A stretch of DNA of 64,000 nt, taken from the NCBI RefSeq assembly GCF_014198245.1, contig NZ_JACIHE010000006.1:1-64000 (forward strand), written 5' to 3'. Positions 31,496 to 41,062 of the stretch are shown here, one piece after another. Position 1 is the stretch's first letter; each line of letters starts with the position of its first letter. The stretch is from Bradyrhizobium sp. cir1. GTDB lineage: Bacteria > Pseudomonadota > Alphaproteobacteria > Rhizobiales > Xanthobacteraceae. Below the pieces are notes generated by a model, which was not told where the DNA came from, did not search any database, and worked only from the letters and a program-made list of their open reading frames with translations. The translations under genes and the position numbers were made by a program.

Positions 31496-32428
31496 ATGGC
31501 GCTGCTGACTGCGAGCACGAAGGCCCGCGCGCGGCAGGCTGCCAAATCCATCGGCGGCAGCCTGATCGGCGCCGCCACGGTCGGCATGCTGCGCACCACG
31601 CGCTATTTCGATCCGGTCAAGACCTCGGACTTTTTCGCACGCGTCGTGAAGACGATCGGCCCGCGCCTGCGCGAGCACCGCATCGGCCGCGCCAACCTCA
31701 CTGCGGCCTTTCCGGAGAAGTCGCCGGAGGAGATCGAAAACATCCTGATGGGCGTGTGGGACAATCTCGGCCGCGTCGGCGCCGAATTCGCCCATATCGA
31801 CCATGTCTGGGATTACGACCGCGATCGCCCGGAAAAGAGCCGGATCGAACTCCCGGCGCGCAGCATCGAGCTGTTCGACCAGATCCGCGACGACGGCAAG
31901 CCGGCGCTGATCTTTGCCGCGCATCTGGCCAATTGGGAATTGCCGGCGCTCGCCGGCGTCGCGCACGGGCTGGATACCGCGATCCTCTACCGCCGGCCGA
32001 ACATTGCGTCTGCCGACCGCATCATCCAGGAGATGCGCCAGGTCAACATGGGCACGCTGATTCCGGCCGGCCGCGACGCGCCCTTGCGCCTTGCACAGGC
32101 GCTGAAGGACGGCAAGCACGTCGCGATGCTGATCGACCAGTATCTGACCGCCGGCGTCGAGGTCACCTTCTTCGGCCGCAAGACCCGCGCCAATCCGATG
32201 CTGGCGCGCCTGCTGCGCCAGATCGAATGCCCGATCCACGGCGTCCGTATCATCCGCCTGCCCGGCGGCCGCTTCCGCGGCGAGCTGACGGAAGAAGTCC
32301 AGCCGGTGCGCGACGCCGCCGGCAAGATCGACATCCAGGGCACGACGCAGGCGATCACGAGCGTGGTGGAGAGCTGGGTGCGCGAGCATCCCGAGCAGTG
32401 GCTCTGGCTGCATCGAAGGTGGCGGTAG
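31496..32428 (+). CDS. lpxXL: Lipid A very-long-chain fatty acid acyltransferase LpxXL
   Basis: This 310-residue member of the LpxL/HtrB acyltransferase family transfers the AcpXL-bound long acyl chain to lipid A. The catalytic HX4E motif is HLANWE at about 141-146, and a membrane-proximal N-terminal segment (GGSLIGAATVGML) is present. The end WLWLHRRWR matches the family. The open frame extends far upstream as a shadow of fabF1XL; ATG 31496 gives the normal length. Confidence 0.92.
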   Translation: MALLTASTKARARQAAKSIGGSLIGAATVGMLRTTRYFDPVKTSDFFARVVKTIGPRLREHRIGRANLTAAFPEKSPEEIENILMGVWDNLGRVGAEFAHIDHVWDYDRDRPEKSRIELPARSIELFDQIRDDGKPALIFAAHLANWELPALAGVAHGLDTAILYRRPNIASADRIIQEMRQVNMGTLIPAGRDAPLRLAQALKDGKHVAMLIDQYLTAGVEVTFFGRKTRANPMLARLLRQIECPIHGVRIIRLPGGRFRGELTEEVQPVRDAAGKIDIQGTTQAITSVVESWVREHPEQWLWLHRRWR

Positions 32429-32430
32429 CG

Positions 32431-32787
32431 CTACTTGCCAAGCGGGCGCATTCGGACTCGCCCGGGCTCGATAACTGAGAAATGTCCCGCCCAATCGTCA
32501 CGGGCCAAAATCAGTTCAGCGAGCACTCTGCCGATCCGCCCGGGAGCAGCCGGAGGGATGCGCAAGAGCACAATGCCGCATGTGGCCGGCAGCGAGGCCG
32601 CTTTCGCCAGTTCCCCAAAATCCTTGTCGAAGGTGAGCAAGATACGTTGTTCGTGCGAAGCTTGCGCCAACACTTCAGGGTCGCTGCTGCCGGGGGCAGA
32701 AGTCCTGATCCAGACGACGTCGTGACCAGACGCGCTAAGTACGGCCACCGCCGAGCCAGGAAAATTCTCGTCGGCAAGGAAGCGCAT
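32431..32787 (-). CDS. DUF5615 PIN-like toxin
   Basis: This 118-residue protein begins MRFLADENFPGSAV, the hallmark of the DUF5615 (Mut7-C/PIN-like) family, and has acidic residues typical of PIN nucleases: DEN at 6-8 and TFDKDFGEL near 55-60. It is paired with the DUF433 gene immediately upstream, a common toxin-antitoxin arrangement. A start at 32820 would add 11 residues and overlap the antitoxin; the ATG at 32787, one base after the antitoxin stop, fits the family. RNase activity is inferred. Confidence 0.85.
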   Translation of the reverse strand: MRFLADENFPGSAVAVLSASGHDVVWIRTSAPGSSDPEVLAQASHEQRILLTFDKDFGELAKAASLPATCGIVLLRIPPAAPGRIGRVLAELILARDDWAGHFSVIEPGRVRMRPLGK

Positions 32788-32788
32788 C

Positions 32789-33019
32789 TCAAGCAGCGCT
32801 TGGATGAACCCTTTCGACACTCAGCGAGTCGCGCGCATAAGCTAGGCACGCAAGGATGTCTTCGCGTGAAATGCCGGGGTAGTTCGCCAAAATGTCGGCC
32901 TCCGTCCAGCCGTCCGCCATTAGTCCGATGATGAACTCCACCGCGATGCGGGTCCCGAGGATCACGGGCTTGCCCGCGAGCACATCAGGCGCAAGCGAAA
33001 TGCGAGGATGCTCTGTCAT
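32789..33019 (-). CDS. DUF433 antitoxin
   Basis: This 76-residue DUF433 protein has the diagnostic pattern ISLAPDVLAGKPVILGTRIAVEFIIGLMADGWTEADILANYPGIS, which forms a helix-turn-helix fold. The family pairs with DUF5615 toxins and probably binds its own promoter. It precedes the toxin gene by one base, the usual antitoxin-first order. Confidence 0.88.
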   Translation of the reverse strand: MTEHPRISLAPDVLAGKPVILGTRIAVEFIIGLMADGWTEADILANYPGISREDILACLAYARDSLSVERVHPSAA

Positions 33020-33097
33020 TGATTAGGACCCAATCTACTTGACTGGAGCAGATAATACTCCAATTCGGGCGCGATAGCGAATTTGGAACTGCCGCAC

Positions 33098-34222
33098 TCA
33101 GCGCCCCGTCTTCACCTTGGTCCAGAGCCGGTTGATGATGCGCTGGGTCGCCGGCTCGCGCGCCGTGATGACGAACAGCTTTGCGAGCGTCGCCTCGTCC
33201 GGATAGATGTTCTTGTCGTTCAGTATCTTCGGATCGACCAGCTTCTGGCTGGCGAGGTTGCCGTTGGCGTAGGACAGAAAGTCCGAGTTCTTGGCGGCAA
33301 CGTCGGGGCGGTAGAGATAGTTGATCAGCTCGTAGGCTTCCCTAACGTTCTTGGCATCCGCGGGGATCGCGAGATTGTCGAAGAACATCTGCGCGCCCTC
33401 CTTAGGGATGGTGTAGCCGATCTCGATGCCGCTACTGTCGTCTTTCTTGGCTTCGGCCGCGCGGGCACGGGCCTGCATGATGTCGCCGGACCAGCCGACC
33501 ACGAAGCAGATCTCGCCGGTCGCGAGTGCGCTCAGATATTCGGAGGAGTGAAATTTTCGCACCGACGTGCGAACCTTCGCCACTACGTCGGCGGCCTTCT
33601 CCAGGTCCGCCTGCTTGGTCGAGTTCGGATCGAGCCCGAGATAGCTCAGCGCCGCCGGGAAGATGTCGTCGGCGGAATCGAGCATGTGCACGCCGCAGTC
33701 TTTGAATTTTGCCAGGTTCTCCGGCTTGAAGACGATGTCCCAGCTGTCGATCCTGGCGTCCGCCCCCAGGATCTGCTTCACCTTGGCGACGTTGTAACCG
33801 ATGCCCGTCGTGCCCCACATGTAGTTGGCGGCGTAGACGTTGCCGGGGTCGTAGATGCCGAGGCGCTGCGTCACGACCGGCCAGGCGTTGGCCAAGTTCG
33901 GCAGCTTCGACTTGTCGAGCTTCTGGAAGATGTTGGCCTTGATCTGGCGCTGCAGGAAATAGGCAGTGGGTACCACGACGTCATAGCCGGACTTGCCGGC
34001 CATCAGGCGCGTCTCCAGCGTCTCGTTGGCGTCGAAGGTGTCGTAGACCACCTTGATGCCGGTCTCCTTGGTAAAGTTCTCAAGGACATCCGGCGCCATG
34101 TAGTTGGACCAGTTGTAGAAGTTGACGACCCGCTCCTCCGCCCCGGCGGGAGCGGAGAGCAACGTCAGCGCTGCGGCGATTGCAAGACCGAGGCGAAACC
34201 CCGAGCGGCTGACGTTCGTCAT
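33098..34222 (-). CDS. Polyamine ABC transporter substrate-binding protein (PotF-like)
   Basis: This 374-residue periplasmic protein has a signal peptide of about 28 residues (cleavage after APAGA). The mature start EERVVNFYNWSNYMAPDVL is diagnostic of the PotD/PotF family of spermidine and putrescine binders. WGTTGIGYN and the WSGDI segment line the polyamine site in PotF. The permease and ATPase genes are not adjacent, so it must work with a transporter encoded elsewhere. It follows the aminotransferase gene by 6 bp on the same strand, suggesting cotranscription. Confidence 0.92.
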   Translation of the reverse strand: MTNVSRSGFRLGLAIAAALTLLSAPAGAEERVVNFYNWSNYMAPDVLENFTKETGIKVVYDTFDANETLETRLMAGKSGYDVVVPTAYFLQRQIKANIFQKLDKSKLPNLANAWPVVTQRLGIYDPGNVYAANYMWGTTGIGYNVAKVKQILGADARIDSWDIVFKPENLAKFKDCGVHMLDSADDIFPAALSYLGLDPNSTKQADLEKAADVVAKVRTSVRKFHSSEYLSALATGEICFVVGWSGDIMQARARAAEAKKDDSSGIEIGYTIPKEGAQMFFDNLAIPADAKNVREAYELINYLYRPDVAAKNSDFLSYANGNLASQKLVDPKILNDKNIYPDEATLAKLFVITAREPATQRIINRLWTKVKTGR

Positions 34223-34228
34223 CTCTGT

Positions 34229-35419
34229 CTACTTCTTGCGTCCACGCACCGCGTCCGACAGCCGCTCCAGCGCGGTGTCGAGGGTTTCGTCCTTCTTGGC
34301 AAAGCAGAAGCGCACCACTGATGTCACCGGGTCCTGCTCGTAGAACGCCGAGACCGGGATCGCGGCGACCTTGTAGTCCTTGACGATCCGCCAGCAGAAC
34401 TCGGTGTCGCTCTCGTTGAGCCCGAGCGGCGACAGGTCGACGGTGAGGAAGTAGGTGCCCTGCGACTTCAGCACGGGGAAGCCGAGGCTTTCGAGCCCCT
34501 TGGTCAGGCGGTCCCTGCTCCGCGTCAGGTCCTTGCGCATCGACAGGAAATAGTCGTCGGATTTGCCGAGGCCGTAGGCGACGGCGGCCTGCAGGTTCGG
34601 CGCGGTGGTGAAGGTCAGGAACTGGTGCACCTTGGCAGCGACGCGCAAGAGCTGTGGCGCGGCGCAGACGAAACCGATCTTCCAGCCCGTCAGCGAAAAG
34701 ATCTTGCCGGCCGAGCCGACCTTGATGGTGCGCTCGCGCATGCCGGGGATGGTGATCAGCGGGATGTGCTTGTGCTCGTCGAAGGTGACGTGCTCCCAGA
34801 CCTCGTCGCAGATCGCGATGACGTCGAACTCCTGGCAGTAGCGCGCGAGCAGCTCGAGGTCCTCGCGCGGATAGACCACCGCGGAGGGATTCAGAGGATT
34901 GTTGAACAGAACCGCCTTGGTCTTTGAATTGAAGACGCTTTTCAGCATGTCCTCGTTCAGCCGCCAGTGCGGCGGCTCGAGCCGGACGAGGCGCGGAATG
35001 CCGCCGGCGTGGCGGATGATCGGCAGGTAGGAATCATAGACCGGCTGGAAGCAGACGACTTCGTCGCCGGGCTGCACCACCGCGAGGATCGCCGAGGTCA
35101 GCGCCTCGGTGCCGCCGGAGGTGACCATCACCTCGCTCATCGGATCGAGCTTGAGGCCGTGCCAGTGGCCGTAATGGGTCGCGATCGCCTGGCGCAGCTC
35201 CGGCAGGCCCATCATCGACGGGTACTGGTTATAGCCGTTCAGCGAGGCCTCGGCCGCGGCGCGGCGGATGTCCTCGGGCCCTGGATCGTCGGGAAAGCCC
35301 TGGCCGAGATTGATGGCGTTGTTGTCGCGCGCAGACTGCGACATCGCCTCGAAGATGGTGACGGGGAGGTCGGCGAAGACCTTGTTCAGGGACGAACTCT
35401 TGGACATCTTGTTAGACAT
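34229..35419 (-). CDS. PLP-dependent class I/II aminotransferase
   Basis: This 396-residue fold-type I aminotransferase has the substrate-binding opening NLGQGFPDDPGPEDI, the PLP-ring stacking and phosphate motifs (SGGTEAL, NNPLNPSAVVY, CDEVWEH) and the Schiff-base lysine in SAGKIFSLTGWKIGF. This set matches the methionine/kynurenine aminotransferase subgroup (YbdL, KAT). The exact amino donor is not determinable. It ends 6 bp before the PotF-like gene and begins 9 bp after the rhodanese gene, so the three form one transcription unit. Confidence 0.88.
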   Translation of the reverse strand: MSNKMSKSSSLNKVFADLPVTIFEAMSQSARDNNAINLGQGFPDDPGPEDIRRAAAEASLNGYNQYPSMMGLPELRQAIATHYGHWHGLKLDPMSEVMVTSGGTEALTSAILAVVQPGDEVVCFQPVYDSYLPIIRHAGGIPRLVRLEPPHWRLNEDMLKSVFNSKTKAVLFNNPLNPSAVVYPREDLELLARYCQEFDVIAICDEVWEHVTFDEHKHIPLITIPGMRERTIKVGSAGKIFSLTGWKIGFVCAAPQLLRVAAKVHQFLTFTTAPNLQAAVAYGLGKSDDYFLSMRKDLTRSRDRLTKGLESLGFPVLKSQGTYFLTVDLSPLGLNESDTEFCWRIVKDYKVAAIPVSAFYEQDPVTSVVRFCFAKKDETLDTALERLSDAVRGRKK

Positions 35420-35428
35420 CGGGGCCGA

Positions 35429-35755
35429 TCAGCCACCGACCTTGCTGGGCAGACCCGCCGCCTTCCAGCCCAGCATGCCGCCGGCCAGATGCTTGTCATA
35501 AGGCAGGCCCGCCGCCTGCGCCGCCAGCGAGGCCGTCACCGAGCGCTTGCCCGAGCGGCAGGCGAACACGACCTCCTTTCCGGCGGGATCGGGAATCGCC
35601 TTGGGGTCGAAAGTCGAGAGCGGAACCACGACACCGTAGGGATAGGCCTCGGCCTCGACCTCGTTCGGCTCACGGACGTCGACGAGCAGATAACGCCCCT
35701 CCACGACACCCTTGGAGACCTCGTCCGGGGTCAGATCCTGTACCTGGTTTGCCAC
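35429..35755 (-). CDS. Rhodanese-like sulfurtransferase domain protein
   Basis: This single-domain rhodanese of about 108 residues starts at a GTG (35755, read as MANQVQDLTPDEV) preceded by GGAGGATGAA; the open frame upstream is not conserved-looking. It has the YLLVDVREPNEVEAEAY motif and the active-site loop with catalytic Cys in FACRSGKRS. It would transfer sulfane sulfur to cyanide or a protein acceptor. It is first in a three-gene unit with the aminotransferase and PotF-like genes. Confidence 0.88.
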   Translation of the reverse strand: MANQVQDLTPDEVSKGVVEGRYLLVDVREPNEVEAEAYPYGVVVPLSTFDPKAIPDPAGKEVVFACRSGKRSVTASLAAQAAGLPYDKHLAGGMLGWKAAGLPSKVGG

Positions 35756-35920
35756 TTCATCCTCCAACGTCGCAAGGCGCATGCCGGGGCGATCCCGGCG
35801 CGCGGCAACCTCGCCTCTCGGGAAACGAAAATCAAGCGCCACAAAGGCTTGAGCCGCGCGGCGCAAGTTAAAGCTAAATCGCAGCGACTTGAAGTGCAGC
35901 TTTCGGGGCCCATACTCGAT

Positions 35921-36033
35921 GTCATCCCCCGCGAAGGCGGGGGATCCAGTACGCTGCGGCGGATGCGGCGAGAGCGAGCTCTTTAACGCCGGCCTCTGGA
36001 ATACTGGATCGCCCGGTCAAGCCGGGCGATGAC
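35921..36033. repeat. Intergenic inverted repeat, GTCATCCCC/GGGCGATGAC family
   Basis: GTCATCCCCCGCGAAGGCGG leads into GGGATCCAGTA, and the far arm is TACTGGATCGCCCGGTC followed by AAGCCGGGCGATGAC. Each end is itself a small hairpin. A related element with swapped hairpins is at 49031-49134. It lies just downstream of the first kup stop codon. Confidence 0.75.
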
Positions 36034-36043
36034 AGCGGTAGAG

Positions 36044-37972
36044 TTAGATCGTCACCTGCGTGCCGACCTCGACCACCCGGCCGGACGGGATCTGGAAATA
36101 GTCGGTGGCATCGTTGGCGGAGCGGCTCAGCGAGATGAACAGCCGGTCCTGCCAGCGCGGCATGCCGGAATGGGCGGCCGGTTTCAGCGCCCGCCGCGAC
36201 AGGAAGAACGAGGTCGACATGATGTCGAACTGCCAGCCGAGCTTGCGGGCGATCGCGAGCGCCTTCGGCACGTTGGGCGATTCCATGAAGCCGAACTTCA
36301 GCGTCACCTTGGAGAAGGTCGGTGAGATCTGCTCCAGCCTGACGCGCTCGGCCGGATCGATCCGCGGGGTCTGCGCGGTCTCGATGGTGAGAATGACATT
36401 CTTCTCGTGCAGCACTTTGTAGTGTTTCAGACTATGCATCAGCGCGGTCGGCGCGCTGAGCGGGTCCGAGGTCAGGAACACGGCAGTGCCGGGCACCCGC
36501 TGCGGCGGCCGTTTCTCCAGCATCGCCACGAGGTCGGCGAGCGGGAACTCGAGCTTGCGCGACTTGTCGAACAGCAGCCGGCTGCCGCGCCGCCATGTGT
36601 ACATCAGGATGATCATGACCGCACCGAGCGCCAGCGGCACCCAGCCGCCCTCGAACACCTTCAACAGGTTCGCGGTCAGGAAGGTCAGATCGAGGAACAG
36701 GAACGGCGCAATCAGCGCGCCGGCCGCAAGCGGCGACCACCGCCAGCCCTTCCAGATCACCACGAAGCCCATCATCGCCGTGACCACCATGGTCCCGGTG
36801 ACGGAGATACCGTAGGCGGACGCCAGCGCGCTGGAGGAGCGGAACAGCAGCACCAGCAGCACCACTGCAACCAGCAGCAGCTGGTTGATGCGCGGGATGA
36901 AGATCTGGCCGGAATGGGCTTCCGAGGTATGGCGAATTTCGAACCGCGGCAGCAGCCCGAGCTGGATCGCCTGGCGCGTCAGCGAATAGGCACCAGTGAT
37001 GACCGCCTGGCTCGCGATCACGGTGGCAACCGTGGCGAGAACGACCATGCCGCCGCGGACAAAGCCTTGCGGGAAGAGCTGGAAGAACGGGCTCACGATC
37101 GCGCCGGGATCGCCGAGCACCAGCGCCCCCTGCCCAAGGTAATTCAGCGCCAGCGACGGCAGCACAATGAACAGCCAGGCGGTCTGGATCGGCCGCTTGC
37201 CGAAATGGCCGAGGTCGGCATAGAGCGCCTCGGCGCCGGTCACGGCCAGGAACACCGCGCCCAGGGTCACGAAGCCAATGATGCCGTGGTGGAGCATGAA
37301 GGATACCGCATAGAGCGGGTTCAGTGCGAACAGGATCTGCGGCTGCTCGATGATGGGGTGGATCGCCGCCGCCGCGAGGACCGCGAACCAGACGCACATG
37401 ATCGGGCCGAAGAAGGCCGCAACGCGCGCCGTGCCGCGCGACTGCACCGCGAACAGGCAGACCAGGATCACCACCGTCAGCGGGACGATGTAAGGCTCGA
37501 ACGTCAGCGTGACGTCCTTCATGCCTTCGATCGCCGACAGCACCGAGAGCGCCGGCGTGATCACGGCATCGCCGTAGAACAGCGCGCCGGAAATGATGCC
37601 GAGCAGGACGATGGTCGCCCCGCCGGTTCCAACCGCGCGCTGGGCCAGCGCCATCAGCGCCAGGGTACCGCCCTCGCCGTTGTTGTCGGCGCGGAGCAGG
37701 ATCACGACGTATTTGAGCGTCACCACCACGATGAGCGCCCACAGGATCAGGGAGACCACGCCGAGAACGGCAGCCGGTGTGGGCGCGCCTTCGGCGCCTG
37801 AAGCCGCCATCACCGCCTCGCGGAACGCGTAGAGCGGGCTGGTGCCGATATCGCCATAGACGACGCCGATGCTCCCGAGCGTCAGTGCGCCGAAGCCGGC
37901 CGTGGTGTGGGCGTCGCCATGCCCGTTGGCCGCCGCCGTCTCCGGGGCGGGAACTGTCACGTCACTGGTCAT
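36044..37972 (-). CDS. kup: Potassium uptake protein, Kup family (copy 1)
   Basis: This 642-residue K+ transporter has 12 or so hydrophobic segments and a cytoplasmic C-terminal domain. The family signature [21 protein letters not shown] is near residue 32, with [16 protein letters not shown] and [16 protein letters not shown] after it. Kup imports K+ with H+. It is nearly colinear with the second kup gene 155 bp away, and both end in the same [21 protein letters not shown] sequence, so they are tandem paralogues. Confidence 0.95.
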   Translation of the reverse strand: MTSDVTVPAPETAAANGHGDAHTTAGFGALTLGSIGVVYGDIGTSPLYAFREAVMAASGAEGAPTPAAVLGVVSLILWALIVVVTLKYVVILLRADNNGEGGTLALMALAQRAVGTGGATIVLLGIISGALFYGDAVITPALSVLSAIEGMKDVTLTFEPYIVPLTVVILVCLFAVQSRGTARVAAFFGPIMCVWFAVLAAAAIHPIIEQPQILFALNPLYAVSFMLHHGIIGFVTLGAVFLAVTGAEALYADLGHFGKRPIQTAWLFIVLPSLALNYLGQGALVLGDPGAIVSPFFQLFPQGFVRGGMVVLATVATVIASQAVITGAYSLTRQAIQLGLLPRFEIRHTSEAHSGQIFIPRINQLLLVAVVLLVLLFRSSSALASAYGISVTGTMVVTAMMGFVVIWKGWRWSPLAAGALIAPFLFLDLTFLTANLLKVFEGGWVPLALGAVMIILMYTWRRGSRLLFDKSRKLEFPLADLVAMLEKRPPQRVPGTAVFLTSDPLSAPTALMHSLKHYKVLHEKNVILTIETAQTPRIDPAERVRLEQISPTFSKVTLKFGFMESPNVPKALAIARKLGWQFDIMSTSFFLSRRALKPAAHSGMPRWQDRLFISLSRSANDATDYFQIPSGRVVEVGTQVTI

Positions 37973-38127
37973 GGGAGAGCCCGGTGGCCTCTAAAAAATG
38001 CTTCACTGCACTACGGCGGAAGAGCGCGCGGCTTATAGTCCTGCGCTATCGGCATAGCCTAGCCCGATTTTGGGCCCTCACCATGCAGAATTCGCATAGG
38101 TGGGTCAATTCGGATCAAATGGTGACC

Positions 38128-40026
38128 TCAGATGGTGACCTGGGTACCGACTTCAACCACCCGCCCGGTCGGAATCTGGAAATAGTCGGTGGCGTCGTTG
38201 GCCGACCGGCTCAGCGCGATGAACAGATGGTCCTGCCAGAGCGGCATGCCGGACTGCGCCGAAGCCTTCAGCGACCTTCGCGACACGAAGAACGACGTCG
38301 ACATGATGTCGAACTGCCAGCCCTGCTTGCGCGCGATCGCCAGCGCCTTGGGGACATTCGGCTGCTCCATGAAGCCGAAGCGCAACCGGACCTTGGAGAA
38401 TTTGTCGCTGACTTTCTCCATGCGGAAGCGCTCGGACAGATCGACCCGCGGCGTTGGCGCGGTCTCGATGGTCAGGATCACGTTGTGCTCGTGCAGGACC
38501 TTGTTGTGCTTGAGATTGTGCAACAGAGCGGTCGGCACAAATGCGGGATCGCTGGTCAGGAACACCGCCGTGCCCTTGACGATGTGCGGCGGCCGCTTCT
38601 CCAGGCTGCGGATCAGGTCATCCAGCGGCACCTCGATCCGGCGCGTCTTCTGGATCAGGATTCCGGAGCCGCGCCGCCAGGTCCAGATCGTGGCCGCCAT
38701 GGTGGCGCCGAACAGCAGCGGCACCCACGCGCCCTCGAGCAGCTTGAGCAAATTGGCGCTGAAGAAGGTCATGTCGACCATGACGAAGGGCAGGATCACG
38801 ACCGAGGCGGCCGCGGCGCGCCAATTCCACAACTTCCAGATCACGATGAAGCCCATGATGCCGTCGGCGACCATCGTGGTGGACACCGCGATGCCATAGG
38901 CCGAGGCGAGGCCGCTGGGCGTGCGGAACAACAGCACCAGCAGCATCACGCCGATCAGCAGCAGCCGGTTCACGCGCGGCAGATAGATCTGGCCGGCATG
39001 GCTTTCGGAGGTGTAGCGCACCTCGAAGCGCGGCAAGAGGCCGAGTTGCACGGCCTGATAGACCAGCGAATAGGCCCCGGTGATCACCGCCTGGCTCGCG
39101 ATCACGGTCGCGGCGGTCGCAAGCCCGACCAGCGGCAGCACCAGCTTCTCGGGCACCATGCGGTAGAACGAGTGCTCGATCGCGCTGGGATCGGACAGCA
39201 CCAGGGCGCCTTGCCCGAAATAGTTGATCAGCAGCGAAGGCAGCACGAAGAACATCCAGGCGGACTGGATCGGCTTGCGGCCGAAATGGCCGAGATCGGC
39301 GTAAAGCGCCTCGCCGCCGGTCACCGCGAGGAACACGGCTCCCAATGTCACCAGGCCGATCGTGCCGTGCGTCAACAGGAATTGCAGCGCGTAATAGGGA
39401 TTGATCGCCGCCAGCACCGACGGATCGTCCGCGATGTGGACCGCGCCCATCACCGCCAGGACCGTGAACCAGATCACCATCACCGGTCCGAAGGCGGATG
39501 CCACCAGCGCGGTGCCCTTGCTCTGCACCGCGAACAGCAGCGCCAGGATCAGGACCGTGAGCGGCACGACATAGTGCTCGAACGCAGGCGTCGCGAGCTT
39601 CAGTCCATCGACCGCCGACAGCACCGAGATCGCCGGCGTGATCATGGAATCGCCGATGAACATGGAGGCGCCGACGACGCCGAGGGCGAGCAGGAACCAG
39701 CTCCGTCGTCCCAGCGCGCGCTGTCCAAGGGCCATCAGCGAGAGCGTGCCGCCCTCCCCGTTGTTGTCGGCGCGCAAGAGCAGCAGGACGTATTTGGCGG
39801 TGACGACGATCAGGAGTGCCCACAGGATCAGCGAGAGCACGCCGAGCACGATCACCCGCGAGACCGGCTCACCGCCAGCCGCGCCCCTGACAGCCTCGTG
39901 GAATGCGTAGAGCGGCGAGGTACCGATGTCGCCGAAGACAACGCCGATGCTCCCGAGCGTGAGGGCCCAAAAACCCGAGGTGACCGGCCCTTCCTGGGTC
40001 TCGGTCTGTGTGATGCTCGCCGCCAT
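38128..40026 (-). CDS. kup: Potassium uptake protein, Kup family (copy 2)
   Basis: This 632-residue K+/H+ symporter has the signature [21 protein letters not shown] at about residue 27, [16 protein letters not shown], and the C-terminal [17 protein letters not shown] ending. It is a tandem duplicate of the gene at 36044-37972, with strongest similarity in the N-terminal membrane part and the last 60 residues. Each has its own leader region. No KdpD-type regulator or c-di-AMP riboswitch is visible upstream. Confidence 0.95.
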   Translation of the reverse strand: MAASITQTETQEGPVTSGFWALTLGSIGVVFGDIGTSPLYAFHEAVRGAAGGEPVSRVIVLGVLSLILWALLIVVTAKYVLLLLRADNNGEGGTLSLMALGQRALGRRSWFLLALGVVGASMFIGDSMITPAISVLSAVDGLKLATPAFEHYVVPLTVLILALLFAVQSKGTALVASAFGPVMVIWFTVLAVMGAVHIADDPSVLAAINPYYALQFLLTHGTIGLVTLGAVFLAVTGGEALYADLGHFGRKPIQSAWMFFVLPSLLINYFGQGALVLSDPSAIEHSFYRMVPEKLVLPLVGLATAATVIASQAVITGAYSLVYQAVQLGLLPRFEVRYTSESHAGQIYLPRVNRLLLIGVMLLVLLFRTPSGLASAYGIAVSTTMVADGIMGFIVIWKLWNWRAAAASVVILPFVMVDMTFFSANLLKLLEGAWVPLLFGATMAATIWTWRRGSGILIQKTRRIEVPLDDLIRSLEKRPPHIVKGTAVFLTSDPAFVPTALLHNLKHNKVLHEHNVILTIETAPTPRVDLSERFRMEKVSDKFSKVRLRFGFMEQPNVPKALAIARKQGWQFDIMSTSFFVSRRSLKASAQSGMPLWQDHLFIALSRSANDATDYFQIPTGRVVEVGTQVTI

Positions 40027-40207
40027 GAGGGTGGAAAACGTTTCGTCCCTGAATTTGATCCGGCGCCTTTTGACGCTTCCTGCGTGTCTGTCAATCAGTA
40101 CAGCATAGCAGGCACCGAGCCGGATGCTGCGACGGCGCGACGACCCTCGTCGCCGGCGCGACGAGATGCCTCAGGTAAGATGGTAGCGCAAGGGGATCAA
40201 CAGGGGA

Positions 40208-41038
40208 TCAGGGCTTCAAATTCGGCGGCAGCGGCGGATCTTCGCGCATCAGCGTGATGGTCACGCGCCGGTTGGCGGCGAGCGAGGGATCGTCGGGAAA
40301 CAGCGGCTGCGTGTCCGCCTTGCCGGAGACCGCGAAGATGTGCGAGGCCGGCAGGCCCTCGCGCTCGAGTATCTGGCGCACGGCATTGGCGCGGTCGGCC
40401 GACAGATCGAAGGCGCCGTAATCACTGCGGCCCGGCACGAATCCGGCCGCGGTGTGACCGGCGATGGAGACGCGCAGCGGCGTGGCCTTGAGCGGGATGG
40501 CGAGCTTCTCGACCAGCCGGCGCGTGCGGTCATAGGGCACCTTGGAGCCGTCGGCGAACATCGAGCGTCCATCCTGGTCGACGATCTCCAGGTTGAGGCC
40601 CTGCTTGGTCTCCTCGAACATGATGTGCTTGGACATCTCGGTCAGTTCCGGCATGTCCTGCAGGGCCTGCCGCAGCGAGGCCGCCGCGAGCGCGAAATTG
40701 CGGTCGATCTTCATCTTGGCGCCCGACGTGCGGTCGCGATCCTCCTGGTCCGGCGTCGGTGTGTTGGAGGCATCCTCGGGCTGGATGTGATCGACGTTCT
40801 TCAGTCGCGGGCGTGTCGGCAGGCCGTCGGACTCGACGATGCCGGCGTAGCGCGCCTCGCTCTGCACGCCGAAGGCGTCGCGCATCGAGCCGGCAACGAT
40901 CTTCAGCTTGTTGGCGTCCTGCGTCGAGAACGCGACGAGCATCACGAAGAAGCTCATCATCAGGCCCATCAGATCGGCGAAGGTCACGAACCAGCCGTGA
41001 CCGCCGCCGTGAGCATCGCCGCGCTTCTTCTTGGCCAT
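40208..41038 (-). CDS. motB: Flagellar motor protein MotB-like
   Basis: This 276-residue protein has a basic N terminus (MAKKKRGD), one membrane helix containing the proton-binding Asp in TFADLMGLMMSFFVMLVAFS (Asp22), and a C-terminal OmpA/MotB peptidoglycan-binding domain (SIAGHTAAG..., LSADRANAVRQIL, ANRRVTITL). With MotA it forms the stator that drives flagellar rotation by proton flow. No other flagellar gene is in the window, so this is a detached stator pair. Confidence 0.9.
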   Translation of the reverse strand: MAKKKRGDAHGGGHGWFVTFADLMGLMMSFFVMLVAFSTQDANKLKIVAGSMRDAFGVQSEARYAGIVESDGLPTRPRLKNVDHIQPEDASNTPTPDQEDRDRTSGAKMKIDRNFALAAASLRQALQDMPELTEMSKHIMFEETKQGLNLEIVDQDGRSMFADGSKVPYDRTRRLVEKLAIPLKATPLRVSIAGHTAAGFVPGRSDYGAFDLSADRANAVRQILEREGLPASHIFAVSGKADTQPLFPDDPSLAANRRVTITLMREDPPLPPNLKP

Positions 41039-41062
41039 CTCTGTTGATCCCGCGGAGCGGCC

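Noticed and set aside
32431..33019. Prophage or genomic-island boundary at the toxin-antitoxin pair
   Set aside because: No integrase, tRNA, direct repeats or composition shift in the surrounding 10 kb.
37777..40257. An 826-codon open frame on the plus strand across the second kup gene
   Set aside because: Shadow of kup: composition is His/Arg/Gln/Asp-rich, and no ribosome binding site or domain is visible.
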